Shown here one piece after another: positions 1-9,000 of a stretch of 15,309 nt of DNA. The translations under genes and the position numbers were made by a program. Each line of letters starts with the position of its first letter. Position 1 is the first letter of the stretch. This DNA comes from an uncultured Bacilli bacterium (lineage in GTDB: Bacteria; Bacillota_I; Bacilli_A; RF39; UBA660), in assembly GCA_947627835.1 (NCBI GenBank), contig CANQXM010000018.1, positions 1 through 15,309 of the forward strand, given 5' to 3'. The notes beneath the pieces are model-generated. The model saw nothing but the letters and a program-made list of their open reading frames with translations. It was not told the origin of the DNA and searched no databases.

Positions 1-1
1 A

Positions 2-3000
2 GCGATTGCTCTTTATAACCAGAATGTTACTGATGATACGGTATTAAATAATAAAGTTGTTTGTACGATTTGGTCTCAACTTTATCAGTCTTTATTGGAG
101 TCACAAGGAATTGAATCTGTCGTTCAGAGCGCTCATCATGCTTGGGTTGAGTTTAATATTAATGATATGACTTTTATGGCGGATGCAACCAAGGGATCTT
201 TACAGGATTTAGCACGTATTAAAGCTCATGAAGCAACCGAAGGGTTTATGTCTTTGTATGACTATAGTACTTTAGATGATGATGGCGATGTGAAGTTTAC
301 TCCTTATGACTGGCTTGGTCAGCAAACATTTACTTCTGTTCTTGCTGATATTGATCAAAGTTTGGGATACATCAGTGATTCTTATAATCAAGTTCTTTCT
401 AAAGTAAAGGATGAGTACATTCAAACGCATTTTGATATTCAAGATGGCGATTTAGCGGGTAAGTTAGCGAAGAAGTTAGAAGTTCTTTCTTTGGAAGCCA
501 ATATGGATCAAGCTGGAATTGTGGAAAGTAAGAGTTATTTACTAGATTATATTCGGGGATCTTTAAGTGAAGAAGAAAAAGCGATTATTCATGGAACGGA
601 TATTACGAGAACTTTAAAAAATGGGCAAGTGGATGTAACAAATATCACAAGTATTTTGCAAAGTGATGGTAGTTATAAATATTATGCACTACATGAAGGA
701 ATTGGTTTTAAAGAGATTAGTACTACAGAATTAGATACTTTATTTGCTAGAGGATTTCAATTACCAGAAGGCAAGCAAATTGATGGATATACTTACCATG
801 CTACACGAGGCGTTATTACTTCTCTTTTGGATTCAATTTTCAAAAAGGGGCAAGAACAAGTTGCAACGCTTCTTGGTACAGATGTAACTTCTGAAATCGA
901 AAACCATCTGACAGAAGAGGAAGCAACGCTACAGGAAACCTATGAATCTGTTTTGACAAAACTTCCAGAACGGACCCAAAGTTATCTTCGTTCTCTTGCA
1001 GAAAGAAGCGATTATTATTCTTTAAAAACATTTATGGATGTTTTAGTAAAAGGATATCAATCTAACGATGTCAATGTTCGAAAGATTGTTGAAAATATCG
1101 ATGTATTAGGTCAAGTTTTGGATATGAATTTAATTGATTCGTTACAACTTTATGAATCTGCTTTTCGAAATGATAATTTAATCGATGGTGGCAATAACGC
1201 GGTTATCTTTACGGAAGTTGGAAATGGTAAAGAAGTTTTTGCACATGAACTTGGGCACACGTTATGGGCGCTTATTAACAATCAATCAGTTCCAGAAGAG
1301 TATGCTTCTGTACGAGAAGCAATTTTAGCAAAGTGGAAAAATGACCCAAGTGAAATAGAATCGTTCTTACAGGAAGCTAGAAATTATAAAGAACAGTTAT
1401 GGGATCAATTTATTGAAGATCGAACTGCTTATTTCCAGGAGCATGAAGAAGATATTCGCACACGTATTAAAAAGTTAGTGGAATCTCAAGTTACGGGCGA
1501 AAAATGTATTCTTGATGGGGAAGAAGTGCGTTTATCTAGTGAACTACGGGAAGTACGAAGTGTTTTTGGTTCTGATTATGCAGATATTCTTAATCGTGTA
1601 GAAGAACAGTTATCTTCTTTTGGTGAGAATGCGGATGTGGATGCCATTGTTTCAGATTTAATTGCACCTTTATCACATTTATATCGATATAAGTATACAA
1701 ACGCTAATTTTTATTATCTTTGTGATACGAATCCTTCTATGCAAATTTATGATACCGTTGCCGGTATGATTGATAGTATTTTTGAAGGAGAGAATCCTTA
1801 TTATCAAACGATTTATGATAATGGATTTATTCGTAGTCATACCAAGGATTATTTCTCACGTTCTAATTTGCGTGGGTTTGATGAACAGATGGCAGATTTT
1901 ACACGTATTAAGTTCTTTGATCAACGGACTACTTATCAAATTGTTGAGAAGTTAATGGGAACTGAGTATTTAGAGATGATGAATACAAAACTTGGAGAAA
2001 TTGCTACATCGATGGAAAACGGCGAGTACGCTTATGTTAAGAATGCAGTAGATACTCTTTCTAAATTTCATGTTGATGATTTACTCAATTCGCAGATGAA
2101 TTTGGATAGAAGCAGCAATGAACTAGATGCTAAAACTATGCGTAGTGTTGTGGATAAACTTTATCCTTATGGGGTAACCTATCGTCAGGTGTCTTCTACG
2201 AATAATCATCCGGATTTTATTAAGTGGTTATCTACTTTAGATATTCAAGAAGATATGGGTGAACAATTTCGCAGTCATGTTAAGAACTTATTTGCGTTAC
2301 AAGATCATAAGCAATATTTAAATTATTTTGCGTGGTTATGTTCTAGCGAAGATCATTTTAAGTTAGATGGTGCAACAATTGATCTTGATTTATTTAGAGA
2401 TCCCAATGTACGCAAATTAACTTCTAATGGCATTGATATTCTTTCTCCAGAGATTTCACAAATGATTTTTGATGGACGTAGTCAAGAGTTAGTGAACTTT
2501 ATTAATAAGGTTCAAAGTGGTGGTCAATTTTTTGAACAGGCATTTATTCATGCTGATCCATCCATTGATTCAGAGCTCTATTATTTAGTAAAGAATAATT
2601 TACAAGTTCCATCAAATGTTATTTCCAAAGCCGAAAGTGGAAGTCTTACTTTATTTGAATATTTTATTTATGGACTTGATCAGAAATATTCTTTTTCTGC
2701 TCTTACGGAATTTGACCAATCTGTTATAGAGAAATTTGGCGTTGAAAAAGCTAAAAATTTAGATTTTCAATTATTATCAAATCTTCTTAATTCTGATTAT
2801 GCTGATTTAACAAAACTTTTACTTACGATTGATTCAGATACAACCGATTTAAATGGGGCATTTTATGATGCTATCAAAGATCGGATTCCAGCAGTTTATT
2901 ATTCTGATAGTATGAATAAGGCTTATCCGAATCGTTCTTTTGATCTTGATTTTCGTTTACTTGCTAAGAGTAGTGATGATTTAGAGTGGAATTTTAATCA

Positions 3001-6000
3001 TGGGCAAGTAAAAATTAAAGATTTCCTTACCAATTGGAATTTATTGAGTGGTAAAGATTTTGGCTATTATTTATATCAATATAATTCTAATTTTAGTAAT
3101 GCTGATATGCAAATTACAGAAAGTCAATTTAGATCATTTATGAATGATTATCGTTCTTTGGCAGAAGATCCTTCTTACCGGTTTTATCTTCGTGATGATT
3201 CGCGGATGTACCGACTTATTTATGAAGTTAGTCATCAAAGTGATACAACGGCGAAAAATCGTTTATTTAAGGTTTTGGGAGAACTTGGTGAAAAAGCACA
3301 GAATAGTCAACTTACTTTAGATGATTTTCAGACTTATCCGTTCTTATTGGATTTCTTTTCAAATCAAAATGTTGTTTATTATCTTACGGATGATTTTAGC
3401 TGGCTTGCTGGTGCTTATATGAATTTAGAAGATACTCGTTTAGCAAATGAACAACGATTAAAGACGATTGAAGTTTATCAAGAACTTTCAAATACAGTTG
3501 TACAAAAGAATTTTAAAAATTATATTAAGCGAAATATTGGTCATATTCATTTTCCAACGATTCAATCGATTGTCGATGTATATATGGGACTTGAAAACTC
3601 AAATGCCATCGAGTTATCGAATTTTCAAGATGAGTTTGCTAATATGATTTTAAGTACGGATCAACCACTTGAAACCTTAAAGCAAATTGAGCAAATCTTT
3701 TTACAAAATAATTTGCCATTCTTTGCCAAAGTTTATTCTTGTTTTCAAACTATTTATCCAGATTTAGTTAAAGAATCTAAATTTGAGTTTTATGAAAGTA
3801 GTCTTCTTGCACCACAACTTTTGAATGGGAACTTACCAAAACTTGGTCGCAATTTGACGCCATTGGAAACTCGTTTTGCTGTGATTTTCAATGATCTTAT
3901 GCGTATTTCTTATCGCTCTCAGGAGCGCAGTTTAGTAGAGTATGTAGAAAATTTGGAAATTGGCAATGATCTTTATTCAAAAGCAATTCATAATGAGTTA
4001 GATATTTCTTCTTTGACATCTTCTCAAAATGAAGCTCTTACGACGTTTGTGAGTCATTTAGAAACGCTATATCATAATACACAAAAAGGAAAAGAACACC
4101 CGGTTCATTTTCAAGATTTGGATTTAGTAGAGAAACTTAAAATTCTTGGTGATGAATTTCAAACAACGAGTCGTTATGATTTAAAAGATCGGATTGTTCG
4201 TTCCTTCTTCTATTTGGGTGGTATTGAAAGTTTTCAAGATTTAAAGCAAGCTATTTCTAATGCTAGTATAGATTTGGAAAAGCGAACGAATCAAGTTCTT
4301 TCTGAGATGGATGCTAATGGTGGTATTTTTGAACTTCATGCTGGAGATTTTATTCGGGGAATTGGAACTTATGAAATTTTTGGTAGTACCTTAGAAAAAG
4401 GAAATGTTAGTAAAGAATTTTTAGGTCCTATTAATGGTACTAGTAATTCCGATATGACCCCTTTGGATGTTGATTTTTCAATGATTACAGAGAATACGGA
4501 TATTTATCATGCGATAGCAGGAACTCCTACTGATTTTGATTTTGGTAATTTGTTTGTTGTGATGAGACAAGATAATCCAAATCTTAATATTACTCGTAAT
4601 CAACAAGGAAATGTTTTGGATGCGAAGTATGATCCTAGTAAGATTGAAATGTTTCAAAGTGATTCTGTAAATCATTATGGAGGAAGAACTGGTTTTGCTT
4701 TTTCAGATATTGATGCAATTATTTACAAGGAAAATCGTCCGATTGATTCAAAACAACCTTATCTTGCAGATGGATCTGTGAATTATGAAAAAGCGTTGGA
4801 TCCTTTAAAAGATGATTTATCGATTATTAAGTTTGAACTTGCTAAGAAAGGATTTTATATTCCTGTTGTAGATTTTAGTGGGAAGTTATTATTTACGAAA
4901 GAAGAATTTCAATCTTTGCGAAGTCAGATGGATGGTTTATCTTATTTTGGAATTGATACTTATCAACTATCTGATCATTTAGTAACGGATGCTATTTCAG
5001 ATATTGCAAGTCATATTACCAATGAATCCATTTTAGAAACTACTTCAAAACGAAATAAAATTGTTCATATTGTCGAAGACGTTGTTCACAATATGGGTTA
5101 TCAACTCAGTACGACACTTAGTCAGGATTTATCTAGTGGAACGATTGATTTTATTGATACTGGATCAACCGGTCGAAATACCAATGTTCCGGGTGATGGC
5201 GATTATGACTTTATGATGCGTCTTGATGCCTCTATTATGAAAGATAGTGCTTTACTTCAAAAGGTAGAGAATGCCATTTTTGAGATGATTGGTACTTATC
5301 CACATACAGAAGCAATTCGTACTTCTAAAGGAGATCTTCGTTTTAAAGATGTTCAAATTGATGCAGATACGATTGTGGATATTGATATTTCTTTTGGACC
5401 AAAGACAGATAAAGTGAACTATTCTTCTGATTTGAGCTTAAAAGATCGTTTAAATACTATTCAGAAATTATTTCCTTTGCAATATGAAAGTGTGATTGCC
5501 AATATTATTGCTGCCAAGAAAGTGTTAAAAGAAGCAAAAGTTTATAAGCCAGAACATTCTCATGCTTCTGAGGATGGACTTGGTGGTATTGGAGTTGAAA
5601 ACTGGATTTTACAAAATGGTGGTTCTTTCTTAGATGCTGCTAAAAATTTTGTGGATGCTGCAGAAGGTAAGGATTTCCAAGAATTTGTGAAAACATATTC
5701 GATTTGGGATTTTGGAGAAAATTATTTCTCAGCTCGTGATGGCAGATATACGCATGATAATTTTGTTGCAGATAATATGTCTTCGAGTGGGTATGAAAAA
5801 ATGGTTTCGGCTTTAAAAGCATTTTTAGCTAATCCAGATGAAACCATTTATCGTGCTATGGGTGATTTCTCTCATTCTTTTAATGTTCGTAATGCAGATA
5901 TCAACATAGAACGTGCAAAAATGGATACTCCTTCTTCTTTGACCGGAGAATCTTCTGAGGTTTCTAGTAAACTACAAAGTTTGAAACAAGGATTTGCAGA

Positions 6001-9000
6001 AAAAGTCTTTGGACTTCGAAAAGATGTGGATGGTTATGCTGGGGTTGTTGGAGAAGTGGAAGGTAGTCTTGTTCAAAATTTGTTTATGAAATTGAACCTT
6101 GATGAAAATCCCCAAATGGCAGTACAAACCATTGATGAACAAATTGCAACTGCTTATGCACAGTACAATGCTTTACTCAAGCAAAATCCTTCGTTACGTC
6201 AGGTTCTTTCGGTTTATGACAGCTTACATGAGGGGGCTACCTTAGATGCTTCGGTTCATTTTAGTGAAGAAGAAAGTAGAATTTTGTATTTACATCATTT
6301 ATTATCTGAATTAAATACATTAAAAGCACAAGCTACTGAATATGCACAGATTGCTATGGAACATCCAGAGTTCTTAGAGCAACTTGAAGATGACATGATG
6401 GATACGGAAGAACTTCTTAGAACAACGGCGCCTTTACGTATTACTAAAAAACTTCGAAAGACTGCAAAACTTGGTGATAACAATTCTTCAAATCGTTTAT
6501 ATGATGTGTTTTTAGGACTTCGCAATAAACTTTCTATGGCTGGCCAAAAGTTAGGACTTCAAAAGCTTCAACAGACTTTTGGACATGTTGCAGATTCCGT
6601 AGTCAGTTCTTTAGATGAATTTTCTCGTCAATTTTCGGATGCAGTTTTAGGAATTCCTAGTAATTTTAATCAGTTGATGTTAGGAAAGATTGGAGAAATT
6701 ACTTCTTATTTATCTTCTGATGTTGCTCGAGTACAATTTTCAAGTCATGAATGGGAGCAATATTATGTAGATGCTAATATAGAACTTCAAGAATATTTAG
6801 CAACGCATCCAGAGGAAGCACAAATCTATCACAATTATATAAATCATGGAGATTTTAGTTATTTTTATGATCTTCCACGGATTGAAGAAATTTTATTACT
6901 AAAACAAAATGTAGATATTTGTGCAGAAAATTATCAACGTGCTTTATCTAAAGAATATAAAACGAAACTTTCGAATTTCCAGGATATTTTGAGTGGAAAT
7001 ACGTATTTAGAAACGCTTCTTCGTGCGTATGAACAAAATCCATCTATGACTTTTGCTAATGAAACGGTTGCTTCTCAAGTAAAAGCACTTTATGAACTTT
7101 CAAATGACCTTGATTCTCTTGAACAAGAAATTAAGAAAGCAGAAGACATCTATCATATTTCAGTTAGTGATACGATGGTTTATCGTACGCTAAAGCAATT
7201 GGTTTTAAATAGTAAGATTTTTGATGAGAGTGTTTCCGTTGATGATGCAGTTGATACGCTTATGACGGCATGGAAAGATGTGGATAAGAAACATCCTAAT
7301 CCACTCGATGCTCCAAATTTGTTTTCTACGGAAATTGCTTTGCTATTCCAAGATCCAAAACAATTTATTTTAAGTAAGATTCCGGAGATGATTTTACGGA
7401 TTGATGCCAATGATCAGTTACTTGAAAGTATTATGTGGTATGTAAATGAAAAAGGGAAAGCAACGCAAAACGTATCTTTTGAAGAAGTTTATAATCACTT
7501 TTATAATCATTTGACAGCAAATGAGTTATTTACCATTTCACAGATGCTTCAAAATGAAAATAATCCAATTTATCGTTTAACGGATTTGCAAAAGCATGCG
7601 ATTGGATTATATACCAAAGTTGCGGGTCCTGTTTTGTGTGCTTACTTAAGAAAAGCAACAACGCATTATTATGGAACGGGATCTTATGAAGGTGCTAATA
7701 TTCAGGGTGTAAGAGATTTATTAAATAATTCGTTTGATATTTGGAGAAATACTTTAGTTAAAAATCAAGTTTCCAATGATGTGATTCAGAAATTTGATTC
7801 GTATCGTTCTATGTTTACGGATCCGGATCAGTTTGTAAAAATCATGGATTCTATATTTGATACGTTCCCAGCACTCGAGCAAAATATTACGGCTTATCGC
7901 GTCGTAGATGGTATTTATGTTAATGGTGGAAAAATTCAAACGTTTGATATTGGAACTCGTTTTACGGATGATGCTTATTTATCTCATCAAATGGTTATGG
8001 ATGCTTTTGCACCGGAGGCATATAATATTGTACTAAAAGTTGAACTTCCAAAAGGAACTAAAGCTGCTTATATTGAAGAGTTTACGGGCGTTAGTAATTA
8101 TCATCAGCAAGAGTTATTATTAAAACGCGGATATACCTATGAGATTACCGGACCTTTTTATACCGATGATCAAGGACGGATGGTGTTGCCAGTTCGTTTA
8201 GTTATTGATAATACAAGACTTGGTAGTGAAATGACAAGTATGGGACTTAGTCAACTTCCTTCTGATAGTCACACTTCTTATTTTGAAAATAGTATGGCGA
8301 AGGACATGAAAGGACAAACGGATTTATCTTCAGTTGTTTCTTATATGACCCAAACTGGACTTGACAACATTTTTGAAAGTTCTATGGAAGAGTTAAGAAA
8401 TTTACATGTCTATGATGATATTCAAATGGCAGAGCATGGATTTGAGCATGTTCGGGATGTTGTTTTCTATTCACTTTATTTAGGAAGTAAACATCATTTA
8501 TCAAACCGAGAAATGACGATTCTTTTGGAAGCTTCGAAGTATCATGATGCAGGTCGAAATGGAAATGATCATGGAAATAGTGGTGCTTCTGCTGCTGCTA
8601 CGTATTTAAATGGTAAGTATTCTGCCAAGGACATGGCTCTTATTGAAGCTGCTATTAGTTATCATGCAGTCGATGATAATATGACTTCACTTGGAGAAAT
8701 TGCAAAACGTTATGGCGTTGGTGTTGATGATATGGTATCTCTTGTCAATATCAGTATGGTTTTAAAAGATGCAGATGCTTTGGATCGCAGTCGGTTTATT
8801 GATAATCTAGATGTGAAATATTTGCGTTTAAATGAAACGAAAAATGTGGTACAATCTTCTTATCAGATGCAAGAAATTCGTGCAGAAAATTATTTGAATT
8901 CGGCATTAGAACAAAACCGATTCGATGCACAAGATCGAAAAAATTTACTCTACTGGCGAAGTAAAAATGTACCAAATTATTTGATTTATATTCGTTTATT

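Noticed and set aside
95..97. TTG as the start of the giant gene
   Set aside because: The frame is open back to nt 2, there is no ribosome site, and the upstream codons include the catalytic Cys of the transglutaminase-like core.
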